The notes: a model not told the origin generated them from the sequence alone. A stretch of 10,949 nt of DNA from Azonexus sp. (GCA_023150195.1 JAKLLI010000039.1:1-10949), one strand, 5' to 3'; shown: positions 1 through 6,704, counted from the first letter of the stretch. Numbers and translations: made by a program.

Positions 1-1071
1 TACGTGGGCCGTGATGTCGAGACCATCATCCGCGATCTGGTCGAGATGGCGATCAAGAGCCATCGCGAACGGGCGATGACCGCCAACCGGGCGCGCGCTG
101 AAGATGCGGCCGAAGAGCGCATTCTCGATGTGCTGCTGCCGCCGGCACGCAGCCCCGGGTTTTTTGCCGAAAACACCGAGTCGACCGCAAGCGATAACGC
201 GACCCGTCAGAAATTCCGCAAGAAACTGCGTGAAGGCGAACTGGACGACAAGGAAATCGACATCGAGTTGGCAGCACCCAGCGTGCAGGCCGAAATCTTC
301 GCGCCGCCGGGTATGGAGGAATTGACCCAGCAGATTCAGGGCATGTTCCAGCACATGGGCACGGGCAAAAAGAAATCGCGCAAACTGAAGATCGCCGAAG
401 CGCTCAAGCTGTTGATCGATGAAGAGGCCGGGCGTCTGGTGAATGACGACGAGGTCAAGCTGGCGGCGGTGCAGGCCGTGGAGCAGAACGGCATCGTTTT
501 TCTCGATGAAATCGACAAGGTGGCCAGCCGTTCCGACATGCAAGGTGCCGATGTCTCGCGTCAGGGCGTACAGCGCGATCTGTTGCCGCTGGTCGAGGGT
601 ACGACGGTGTCGACCAAGTACGGCATGATCAAGACGGACCACATTCTTTTCATTGCCTCCGGCGCCTTTCATTTGTCCAAACCCTCGGACCTGATCCCCG
701 AACTGCAGGGGCGTTTTCCCATTCGGGTTGAACTCGATTCCTTGTCAGTGGCCGATTTCGAATGCATCCTGACCCAGACCGATGCCTGTCTGACCCGGCA
801 ATACGAGGCCTTGCTGGCGACGGAAGGGGTGACGGTGGCGTTTGCCATTGACGGCATCCGCCGCATGGCCGAGATCGCCTTTCAGGTGAACGAAAAAACC
901 GAGAATATCGGCGCCCGCCGCTTGCATACCGTGATGGAAAAGCTGCTTGAAGAAGTCTCGTTCGAAGCAGGCAAGCCCGGCCTGGAGACGCTTGCGGTCG
1001 ACGCCGCCTACGTCAATGAAAAGCTGGGTGAAGTCGCGGCGGACGAAGATCTCTCGCGCTACGTGCTGTAA
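1..1071 (+). CDS. hslU: ATP-dependent protease ATPase subunit HslU (5' end outside window)
   Basis: HslU is the AAA+ unfoldase of the cytoplasmic HslUV (ClpYQ) protease. It forms hexameric rings that unfold substrates and feed them to the HslV peptidase. The reading frame is open from base 1, and its first residues YVGRDVE match the GYVG pore-loop motif, so roughly 90 N-terminal residues, including Walker A, lie off the left edge. Visible landmarks, counted from the window edge, are the substrate-binding I domain (about residues 20-150), Walker [11 protein letters not shown] at 164-173, the arginine-finger segment GRFPIR, the sensor-2 segment [11 protein letters not shown], and the C-terminal tail LSRYVL. 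In this family that tail inserts into HslV to activate it. The total inferred length of about 446 residues agrees with the usual ~443. hslV would be expected just upstream but cannot be seen. A strong hairpin begins 8 nt after the stop codon. Identity is very secure. Confidence 0.98.
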   Translation, partial: YVGRDVETIIRDLVEMAIKSHRERAMTANRARAEDAAEERILDVLLPPARSPGFFAENTESTASDNATRQKFRKKLREGELDDKEIDIELAAPSVQAEIFAPPGMEELTQQIQGMFQHMGTGKKKSRKLKIAEALKLLIDEEAGRLVNDDEVKLAAVQAVEQNGIVFLDEIDKVASRSDMQGADVSRQGVQRDLLPLVEGTTVSTKYGMIKTDHILFIASGAFHLSKPSDLIPELQGRFPIRVELDSLSVADFECILTQTDACLTRQYEALLATEGVTVAFAIDGIRRMAEIAFQVNEKTENIGARRLHTVMEKLLEEVSFEAGKPGLETLAVDAAYVNEKLGEVAADEDLSRYVL

Positions 1072-1078
1072 GGGCTTT

Positions 1079-1117
1079 CCCGACTGTGCCGGGCGCCTTG
1101 CGTCCCGCACAATCGGG
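1079..1117 (+). terminator. Long imperfect hairpin after hslU, possible terminator or mRNA 3' end
   Basis: Starting 8 nt after the hslU stop, CCCGA (1079-1083) pairs with TCGGG (1113-1117), TGTG (1085-1088) with CACA (1108-1111), CGGG (1090-1093) with CCCG (1104-1107) and CG with CG, around a 5-nt loop at 1096-1100. Breaks are one C/A mismatch and two single-base bulges. The stem is long and GC-rich, but the sequence after it (CCATCAATTTCACTTT) has only scattered T's and no clean T-run. It could be a weak intrinsic terminator, or a structure that stabilises the hslU mRNA end. It lies between hslU and the transporter gene, so it argues that the two are not simply one operon. Confidence 0.45.
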
Positions 1118-1146
1118 CCATCAATTTCACTTTCGGGATCGCCCGC

Positions 1147-2034
1147 GTGGACGAGCAGAGTTTGACCTTTCGCCTCTTGGCCATTCTTTTCCCGATTTTT
1201 GGCATCGTGGCGGCCGGTTTTTTTTACGGTCGCAAGCACAAGCCGGAAATGGCGGTGGCCAACCGGCTGAACATGGATGTGTTCGTGCCGGCGCTGGTGT
1301 TTGCTGCCATGGCCGGAAAATCCTTCGATCTAACGGCCTTTGCCCCACTGGCGCTGGGCGGTTTTCTGGTGCTCGCCACCTGCGGTCTGCTGGCCTGGCC
1401 AATCGCAAAACTGTGCGGCGTGCAGCCCAAGACGCTGGTGCCGCCGATGCTGTTCAACAACTCCGGCAACATCGGCTTGCCGCTGGCGGTGCTGGCCTGG
1501 GGCGAACAGGCCTTACCGGCCGCAGTGATCCTGTTCATGGTGGAAAACACCCTGCATTTTTCCTTTGGCGCGCGCCTGCTCGATCCCAATACCCGCATCC
1601 TGACATTGTGGCGCATCCCCGTGGTTTTCGCCGCGATTGCCGGGTTGACCGTAGCCGTGTTCAAACTGCCGATCTGGCAGCCTGCCGTGATTGCCATCAA
1701 GATGCTGGGCGATGTGTCGGTACCGCTGCTGCTTTTTTCACTGGGCGTACGCATGACCGACGTGAACTTCCGCGAATGGAAACTGGCGGTCGGCAGCGCC
1801 TTGCTCAGGCCGCTGGCGGGGATGGCGATTGCCTGGGCGGTGATTCAATTGCTTGGCCTTGATGGGCGCGATGCCGCCATGTTGCTGGTGTTTGGTGCCC
1901 TGCCGCCGGCGGTGCTCAACTTCCTGTTCGCCGAGCGTTACAAGCAAGAGCCCCAGCGTGTGGCCTCGATTGTATTGATCGGCAATTTGGCGGCCTTGCT
2001 CTTCCTGCCGTTGGCGCTGGCTCTGGTGCTTTGA
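1147..2034 (+). CDS. AEC (auxin efflux carrier) family transporter, substrate unknown
   Basis: This is an integral inner-membrane protein of 295 residues, slightly short of the usual 300-320 for the AEC family. The chain consists of successive hydrophobic segments from residue 8 to the C-terminus (about ten would be expected). The family signature is clear: NNSGNIGLPL at 104-113, GDVSVPLLLFSLG at 188-200, and ALPPAVLNFLFAERY at 251-265. Family members carry organic anions such as malate or malonate, or have no known substrate, and nothing here identifies the cargo. The chosen GTG start gives a short polar N-terminus before the first membrane helix. It has no good ribosome binding site, and TTG at 1162 is an alternative. 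It lies 75 bp after hslU with the hairpin in between, and converges on hslR 44 bp downstream. Family assignment is secure; the exact start is less so. Confidence 0.9.
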   Translation: MDEQSLTFRLLAILFPIFGIVAAGFFYGRKHKPEMAVANRLNMDVFVPALVFAAMAGKSFDLTAFAPLALGGFLVLATCGLLAWPIAKLCGVQPKTLVPPMLFNNSGNIGLPLAVLAWGEQALPAAVILFMVENTLHFSFGARLLDPNTRILTLWRIPVVFAAIAGLTVAVFKLPIWQPAVIAIKMLGDVSVPLLLFSLGVRMTDVNFREWKLAVGSALLRPLAGMAIAWAVIQLLGLDGRDAAMLLVFGALPPAVLNFLFAERYKQEPQRVASIVLIGNLAALLFLPLALALVL

Positions 2035-2078
2035 TTTTTTGCGGCATGCGGTAGTCGACCGTCGCATGGCTGAAAAAA

Positions 2079-2450
2079 CTAACGATAGCGATCCAGTTGC
2101 CGGCGATCGCGCTTGGTGGGGCGACCATGCAGGTCGGCCGCCGGTTCGACGGTGAATTTTCGCTGCATCTGGGCGGCTTCACGTGCCGCGACGCTCTCGG
2201 CGCTTTCTTCGTAAAGCTGACGGGCTTCGCTCGCCGGGCCACGTTTTTCGGAGAGCGCGATAACCGTCACGGTCCAGCGGGTTTCGCTGTTGGCAATCTC
2301 CAGTCGGTCGCCGACCTTGATGTCGTGGGCAGGCTTGGTCGCGCTGCCGTTGCGCCTGACCTTGCCGCCAATCACAGCCTCGGTGGCCAGGCTGCGCGTC
2401 TTGAAAAAGCGCGCGGCCCACAGCCATTTGTCGAGGCGGATGCCGCTCAT
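2079..2450 (-). CDS. hslR: Heat shock protein 15 (Hsp15), S4-domain RNA-binding protein
   Basis: This 123-residue basic protein has an S4 RNA-binding domain at about residues 3-55, opening with IRLDKWLWAARFFKTRSLA and followed by GGKVRRNG. The rest matches the Hsp15 family, including the conserved RGPASEARQLYEESAES segment at about 70-86 and a highly basic C-terminal tail (RPTKRDRRQLDRYR). Known Hsp15 binds 50S subunits that still carry a nascent-chain tRNA after abortive translation and helps recycle them. E. coli Hsp15 is about 133 residues. Here the ATG lies 7 bp after the lysA stop on the same strand, so it is probably the last gene of the lptM-lysA-hslR unit, with translation perhaps helped by coupling since no strong ribosome binding site is seen. 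No heat-shock promoter is recognisable directly upstream, where lysA coding sequence lies. Confidence 0.93.
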   Translation of the reverse strand: MSGIRLDKWLWAARFFKTRSLATEAVIGGKVRRNGSATKPAHDIKVGDRLEIANSETRWTVTVIALSEKRGPASEARQLYEESAESVAAREAAQMQRKFTVEPAADLHGRPTKRDRRQLDRYR

Positions 2451-2457
2451 GGCGAAC

Positions 2458-3720
2458 TCACTGCGGCAGCAGGGATTCGCCGGCGTAGAGCTGTTCCACG
2501 GTTTCCCGTGCGCGGATAACGTGCACCGTCGCGTCGTCCACCATCACCTCCACCGCGCGCGGCCGGGTGTTGTAATTGGACGCCATGGCCATGCCGTAGG
2601 CACCGGCCGACATGACGGCGAGCAAATCGCCGGGCTGGATGCACAGCGGGCGGGCCTGGCCGAGGAAATCGCCGGTTTCGCACACCGGGCCGACCACGTC
2701 GTAATCCCGTGGGGTACCTGCACGCGGCGCAACCGGATTGATGTCGTGCCAGGCTTCGTAGAGGGCCGGGCGCATCAGGTCGTTCATGGCCGCATCAATG
2801 ATCGCGAAATTCTTCCCTTCGCCTTCCTTGAGGAATTCGACACGGGTGAGCAGGACGCCAGCGTTGCCAACCAGGCGGCGACCCGGCTCCAGCACGACCT
2901 GCAGACCGCGGCCCGCCAGCTTGTCGAGCAGCGGATTGAGGTAGGCAGCGACCGTCGGCTGAACCTGATCGGCCTTGTACTGAATGCCGAGTCCACCGCC
3001 GAGGTCGAGGTGATGCACGGTAATGCCTTCCGCGGTCAACTGGTCGATGAGCGCCAAAATGCGGTCGAGTGCTTCGACAAAGGGTGAAGGATCGAGCAGT
3101 TGCGAACCGATGTGGCAATCGATGCCGGCGACCCGGATGTGGGGCAGGGCAGCGGCGCGGCGATAAAGCGCCAGCGCATCGTCGTAGGCAACGCCGAACT
3201 TCGCTTCCTTCAGGCCAGTGGAAATATACGGATGCGTCTTGGGATCGACGTTGGGATTCACACGCAGGCTGACCGGCGCGGATGTGCCAAGCTGGCCGGC
3301 GACTTCGTTCAGCCGTTCGAGTTCCGGGATGGATTCGATGTTGAAGCAGAAAATGCCCGCTTCCAGCGCCAGCTTCATTTCTGCGGCCGTTTTGCCGACA
3401 CCGGAGAACACCACTTTTTTCGGATCCGCACCCGCAGCCAGCACACGCTTGAGTTCGCCGCCAGAAACGATATCGAAGCCGGCGCCCAGGCGGGCAAAGA
3501 GATTGAGGATGGCAAGGTTGGAATTGGCCTTGACGGCATAGCACACCAGTGCACCCGCACCGGCCGGATGGGCCGCGAGGACGTCCTGGAATTCACGCAG
3601 CGAGGCGGTGAGTGCGGCGCGCGAATAGACATAGGCCGGCGTGCCAAATTGTTCGGCAATTGTCGGCAGGGCAAGGTTTTCGGCGTGCAGCACGCCAGCT
3701 TTCAGGGCAAATTGGGTCAT
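2458..3720 (-). CDS. lysA: Diaminopimelate decarboxylase
   Basis: LysA is a PLP-dependent, fold-type III enzyme of the cytoplasm that decarboxylates meso-2,6-diaminopimelate to L-lysine and CO2, the last step of lysine synthesis. Its length of 420 residues is typical. An alanine-racemase-like barrel (about 30-285) carries the PLP-binding lysine K64 in CYAVKANSN. It also carries HIGSQ at 203-207, the phosphate-binding LDLGGGLG at 238-245 and EPGR at 278-281. The C-terminal beta domain has VCETGD at 346-351, whose cysteine and glutamate act in the neighbouring subunit's active site, and YNTRPR at 383-388. Its ATG overlaps the lptM stop by one base (TGATG), which suggests translational coupling. 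No dapF follows, unlike the lptM-dapF arrangement of enteric bacteria; hslR is next instead. No lysine riboswitch can be placed upstream, because that space is filled by lptM and cyaY. Confidence 0.98.
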   Translation of the reverse strand: MTQFALKAGVLHAENLALPTIAEQFGTPAYVYSRAALTASLREFQDVLAAHPAGAGALVCYAVKANSNLAILNLFARLGAGFDIVSGGELKRVLAAGADPKKVVFSGVGKTAAEMKLALEAGIFCFNIESIPELERLNEVAGQLGTSAPVSLRVNPNVDPKTHPYISTGLKEAKFGVAYDDALALYRRAAALPHIRVAGIDCHIGSQLLDPSPFVEALDRILALIDQLTAEGITVHHLDLGGGLGIQYKADQVQPTVAAYLNPLLDKLAGRGLQVVLEPGRRLVGNAGVLLTRVEFLKEGEGKNFAIIDAAMNDLMRPALYEAWHDINPVAPRAGTPRDYDVVGPVCETGDFLGQARPLCIQPGDLLAVMSAGAYGMAMASNYNTRPRAVEVMVDDATVHVIRARETVEQLYAGESLLPQ

Positions 3721-3863
3721 CAGGTTTGGCTACGTTGGGCCGTGCTAACATCGGCGCCGCCGGCCGGGACCGGTTTGCCTGTTTTGGCGGGCAATTCAAG
3801 CGGGCCTTTGATGCCGCAGGCAGCAAGGCTCAGGATGATCAGCAGGGTGGCGATTCTGGACAT
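3720..3863 (-). CDS. lptM: LPS translocon maturation lipoprotein LptM (YifL-like)
   Basis: This small lipoprotein has 47 residues. The signal peptide MSRIATLLIILSLAAC ends in the lipobox LAAC with the lipidated Cys at 16. The invariant LptM segment CGIKGPLELP follows directly, then a short Ala/Pro/Gly-rich tail. In E. coli LptM sits in the outer membrane, binds the LptD-LptE complex and helps LptD form its correct disulfides. The frame stays open much further upstream, but that part only mirrors cyaY on the other strand. The ATG at 3863 gives a proper signal peptide. The stop overlaps the lysA start (TGATG). cyaY lies 39 bp away in the opposite direction, the same divergent cyaY/lptM arrangement known from gammaproteobacteria. 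The promoter must overlap the 5' end of cyaY. The best candidate I see is weak: TTGAAT (3922-3917) and TACCAT (3897-3892) with a 19-bp spacer. Confidence 0.92.
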   Translation of the reverse strand: MSRIATLLIILSLAACGIKGPLELPAKTGKPVPAGGADVSTAQRSQT

Positions 3864-3902
3864 ATTGGGGTCGCTGGACGCGAAGAGCGGGATGGTATCA
3901 CG

Positions 3903-4220
3903 ATGGATGACAGTGAATTCAACGGGCTGGCGGACGCCATGCTGGCGCGCATCGACGGCGCCCTCGAGGCATGTGGGGCGAATATCGATTTCCAGTTGGC
4001 CGCCGGTGGCGTATTGGAAATCGAATGCGAGGACGGTAGCAAGATCATCGTCAACCGACATGCCGTGGCGCGAGAAATCTGGGTCGCCGCGAGAGCGGGA
4101 GGATTCCATTTTCGCTGGGACGGCAGTGCCTGGCGGGATACGCGAGATCAGGCTGAATTGATGGAAAAACTGTCCGGACTGCTGAGTCAGCAGTCCGGGG
4201 AAACGATCACGCTCGCCTGA
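3903..4220 (+). CDS. cyaY: Iron-sulfur cluster assembly protein CyaY (bacterial frataxin)
   Basis: CyaY is an acidic cytoplasmic protein that binds iron and the cysteine desulfurase IscS, tuning Fe-S cluster formation. This one has 105 residues against 106 in E. coli. An acidic first helix (MDDSEFNGLADAMLARI) is followed by strands GGVLEIECEDGSKIIVN (35-51). The frataxin signature REIWVAARAGGFHFRWDGSAW follows, split here as REIWVAARAGG (57-67) and FHFRWDGSAW (68-77). The frame is open further upstream, but that extension lies over lptM and the real family start is the ATG at 3903, with a weak purine-rich stretch (GAGCGGGAT) before it. It is divergent from lptM and its TGA directly abuts the stop of the PBP1A gene on the other strand. 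Its last codons contain a perfect inverted repeat that probably serves as the PBP1A terminator. Confidence 0.96.
   Translation: MDDSEFNGLADAMLARIDGALEACGANIDFQLAAGGVLEIECEDGSKIIVNRHAVAREIWVAARAGGFHFRWDGSAWRDTRDQAELMEKLSGLLSQQSGETITLA
4165..4198 (-). terminator. Intrinsic terminator of the PBP1A gene, inside the cyaY 3' end
   Basis: Two perfect 12-bp arms, 4174-4185 (CCGGACTGCTGA) and 4187-4198 (TCAGCAGTCCGG), are separated by a single base. Read on the minus strand, the hairpin starts 22 nt after the PBP1A stop codon. It is followed after four bases (ACAG) by five T's, the complement of the A-run at 4165-4169. This is the arrangement of a rho-independent terminator for the leftward PBP1A transcript. 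It lies wholly inside cyaY, where it encodes the LSGLLSQQSG region. On the plus strand no T-run follows, so it is not an obvious terminator for cyaY, though the hairpin would form in that mRNA as well. Confidence 0.75.
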
Positions 4221-6548
4221 TCAGTCCGAAGGCGGTTGATTGGCCGGCGGGGGGGCTGGCGGCACCGAGGCGGCTTCGGCGGCTGGATCTGCGGTTACGG
4301 GCGGTTCCTTGGGAACGTTCTCGGTATAGACATAGTTGGCAAAGCGCCCTTCGCCACCCCCCAGCAGGGTTAGGCCATCGGGTACCTCTGGCAGTTGTTC
4401 GGGTACGTTGCGGAGTGCTTCGCGCATGTAATTGATCCAGATCGGCAAAGCGGCGGAGCCACCGGTTTCCTTGTCCCCCAGCTTGCGTGGCTGATCGAAG
4501 CCGATCCAAGTGCAGCTGACCACGCTCATCTGGTAGCCGCAGAACCAGGCATCCATGGACTCGTTGGTGGTCCCCGTTTTACCGGCCAGGTCCTTGCGCT
4601 TGAGCAATACCGAGGCCCGGGTGGCCGTGCCGTAGCGGGTGACATCGCGCAGCATCGTGTCCATGAGGAAGGCGTTGCGCGGGTCAATGACGCGAATGCT
4701 GTCGTCGCCGGCTTCCGGATTTTTGGACATGGCCACGACTTCGTTACGTTCATTGCGGATTTCGCGAATGATGTAGGGGCTGATGCGGTAGCCGCCATTT
4801 GCAAACACGGCATAGGCCGACACCATCTGCCACGGGGTGACTGAACCGGCACCGAGGGCCATCGTCAGGTAAGGCGGGTGCTTTTCGGCGTCAAAGCCGA
4901 AACGCGTGACATAGTCTTGCGCGTAGCGGGTGCCGATCGATTGCAGCAGGCGGATCGAAACCATATTGCGGGATTTGGCGAGCGCCGTCCGCAGACTCAT
5001 CGGGCCTTCGTACTTTCCGTCGTAATTCTTGGGCTGCCAGGCTTGAGCGCCGGTTTCGCTGGCGGAAATGGTGATTGGATCGTCAGAGACGATACTACCC
5101 GGGTTATAGCCTTTTTCCAGCGACGCGGAATAAATGAATGGTTTGAACGCGGAGCCGGGTTGTCTCCAGGCTTGGGTGACATGGTTGTATTTATTGCGAT
5201 TGAAATCAAAGCCGCCGACCAGGGACCGAATCGAGCCATCGCGAGGATCGATGGAAATAATTGCCGACTCCACTTCGGGCAGTTGGGTAATGCGCCATTT
5301 GCCCTCGTCATCCTTCATGACGCGAATAATGGCACCGCGCTGAATCCGTTTGTTGGGGGGCGCTTTGTCCCCCAGCATGGGGGCAGCGAATTTCATCGAG
5401 TCACCTTCAAGTACCAGTGATTCGCCCCCTTTGCGGTAGGCTTTGATCTGCTTGCTAGAGACTTCAAGGACGAGTGCCGGGAAAAGGTCGCCGGCGTCGT
5501 TGATCTCTTGGAGGGCGACGTCAATGCTTTCGTCCTGATCAGACTTGATCGCGCTCATGTCGATATATGATTCGACGCCCCGATAGCCGTGGCGACGGTC
5601 GTAATCCAGCGCACCACGGCGCAAAGCTTTGTATGCCGCCTCCTGATCTGCCTTGTTCAGGGTGGTGTAAACCTTCATCCCGCGCGCGTAAGCATTTTCC
5701 GGAAATTGCTCGGTAGTAATTTGCCGTGCCATTTCCGCGACAAATTCTGCGTTGACCGGGAATTCCGATAGTTCGCGCTTGATGACCAGCGGCTCTTTGA
5801 GTGCTGCCTGATGTTGGGTATCCGTGATGAAGCCCAGTTCATGCATCCGGCGCAGCACATATTGCTGGCGCAGGCGGGCTCGGCTGGGATTGGCGATCGG
5901 GTTGTAGGCAGACGGAGCCTTGGGGAGTCCCGCGAGCATGGCTGCTTCCGCAATCGAGATGCTCTGGAGTGATTTGCCAAAATAAATCTGGGCGGCAGCG
6001 GCAAAGCCGTAAGCGCGTTGTCCCAGGAAAATCTGGTTCATGTACAACTCGAAAATCTGGTCCTTGCTCAGGTTGTTTTCAATTTTGATTGAGAGCAGGG
6101 CTTCGTACAGCTTGCGGGTGTACGTCTTCTCGCTGGTCAGAAAAAAGTTACGTGCAACCTGCTGGGTGATCGTGGAGGCACCTTGCCGTTTGCCGCCGCT
6201 AAGCAGGTTGGAGCCGGCAGCGCGAGCAATACCGAGATAATCGATACCGCCATGTTGATAAAAGCGGTCATCCTCTGCAGCCAGGATCGCCTGCTTCATT
6301 ATTGCGGGTACTTGGCTGATGGCGACGACAGCGCGCCGCTCCTCGCCGAATTCGCCAATCAGGTGGCCGTCGGCGGTATAAATTCTCAGCGGTACCTTCG
6401 GGCGATAGTCTGTAAGGACTTCCAGTGAAGGCAGTTTTGGATAGGCCATTACAATCATGATGATGACGGTTGCAATGGCGATGGCCAGCAATCCGCCAAG
6501 CGCGATCAATGGGTAAAGAAAGAGTCGGAGAGCGGGGGGGAGTGACAA
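4221..6548 (-). CDS. mrcA: Class A penicillin-binding protein 1A (bifunctional transglycosylase/transpeptidase)
   Basis: This inner-membrane enzyme polymerises lipid II into glycan strands and cross-links the peptides in the periplasm. The 775 residues run as follows: cytoplasmic N-terminus and membrane anchor (about 9-35); GT51 transglycosylase (about 55-225) with catalytic E92 in AAEDDRFYQHGG, GASTITQQVARN at 123-134 and a second acidic site near KIENNLSKDQIFELY; an OB-like insert typical of PBP1A (about 325-425); and a transpeptidase with SAFK (S466 nucleophile, K469), SRN at 526-528 and KTGT at 657-660. The tail from about 745 is rich in Pro and Ala. The start is TTG at 6548: no ATG, GTG or TTG lies in frame between it and an upstream stop, and the next Met would fall inside the membrane helix. 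C670 and C679 are unusual (see findings). It is divergent from pilM, and is also called ponA or pbpA in betaproteobacteria. Confidence 0.97.
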   Translation of the reverse strand: MSLPPALRLFLYPLIALGGLLAIAIATVIIMIVMAYPKLPSLEVLTDYRPKVPLRIYTADGHLIGEFGEERRAVVAISQVPAIMKQAILAAEDDRFYQHGGIDYLGIARAAGSNLLSGGKRQGASTITQQVARNFFLTSEKTYTRKLYEALLSIKIENNLSKDQIFELYMNQIFLGQRAYGFAAAAQIYFGKSLQSISIAEAAMLAGLPKAPSAYNPIANPSRARLRQQYVLRRMHELGFITDTQHQAALKEPLVIKRELSEFPVNAEFVAEMARQITTEQFPENAYARGMKVYTTLNKADQEAAYKALRRGALDYDRRHGYRGVESYIDMSAIKSDQDESIDVALQEINDAGDLFPALVLEVSSKQIKAYRKGGESLVLEGDSMKFAAPMLGDKAPPNKRIQRGAIIRVMKDDEGKWRITQLPEVESAIISIDPRDGSIRSLVGGFDFNRNKYNHVTQAWRQPGSAFKPFIYSASLEKGYNPGSIVSDDPITISASETGAQAWQPKNYDGKYEGPMSLRTALAKSRNMVSIRLLQSIGTRYAQDYVTRFGFDAEKHPPYLTMALGAGSVTPWQMVSAYAVFANGGYRISPYIIREIRNERNEVVAMSKNPEAGDDSIRVIDPRNAFLMDTMLRDVTRYGTATRASVLLKRKDLAGKTGTTNESMDAWFCGYQMSVVSCTWIGFDQPRKLGDKETGGSAALPIWINYMREALRNVPEQLPEVPDGLTLLGGGEGRFANYVYTENVPKEPPVTADPAAEAASVPPAPPPANQPPSD

Positions 6549-6577
6549 GATGAGAACGCCTTTGAGTGGGTCGCAGG

Positions 6578-6583
6578 ATTATA
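6578..6583 (-). promoter_or_regulatory. Probable -10 box of the PBP1A promoter
   Basis: The minus strand reads a perfect TATAAT here, 29 bases before the TTG start, so transcription would begin near 6571 with a leader of about 23 nt. An AAAGG in that leader, 10 nt before the TTG, could serve as ribosome binding site. The -35 element is poor: the best is TTCACG (minus strand, 6608-6603), matching 4 of 6 consensus bases with a long 19-bp spacer. The -10 box is in non-coding DNA in the right place, which is the main support. Confidence 0.5.
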
Positions 6584-6613
6584 CGACGGTCAGTGGAGTG
6601 GCCGTGAAAGTGC

Positions 6614-6642
6614 TTTACAGTCCTGGGTCTTGTTGCTAGCAT
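6614..6642 (+). promoter_or_regulatory. Probable sigma-70 promoter of pilMNOPQ
   Basis: TTTACA at 6614-6619 matches the -35 consensus in 5 of 6 bases, and TAGCAT at 6637-6642 matches the -10 consensus in 4 of 6, with an ideal 17-bp spacer. Transcription would begin near 6649, leaving a leader of about 55 nt before pilM. It lies in the 156-bp region between the divergent PBP1A and pilM genes, back to back with the PBP1A -10 box. This is a motif match only. Confidence 0.5.
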
Positions 6643-6704
6643 CTGAAGTGAATTATTGAATTTTCATCTAACATCGCATTTCATAAGACTTTTCCGGGGG
6701 TTTG

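Noticed and set aside
1086..1862. 258-codon plus-strand frame overlapping the AEC transporter in another frame
   Set aside because: The competing frame carries all AEC signature motifs and hydrophobic segments. This one is an Arg/Gly/Ala-rich shadow starting inside the post-hslU hairpin.
2035..2078. Hairpin CATGCG/CGCATG between the AEC gene and hslR, flanked by T6 and A6, as a bidirectional terminator
   Set aside because: On each strand the T-run comes before the hairpin and the A-run after it, the wrong order for an intrinsic terminator, and the stem is only 6 bp plus GU pairs.
3612..3902. N-terminal extension of cyaY over lptM and the start of lysA
   Set aside because: Frataxin of the normal length of 105 residues begins at the ATG at 3903. 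The extension is a low-complexity Gly/Arg-rich shadow of the other strand.
3720..4109. Long 129-codon minus-strand frame covering lptM plus most of cyaY
   Set aside because: Only the last 47 codons form a protein with a signal peptide, lipobox and LptM motif. The upstream part is antisense to cyaY and resembles no protein I know.
2290..4161. Long plus-strand frames opposite lysA (265 and 353 codons)
   Set aside because: They mirror the codons of lysA, whose catalytic motifs are all intact on the minus strand.
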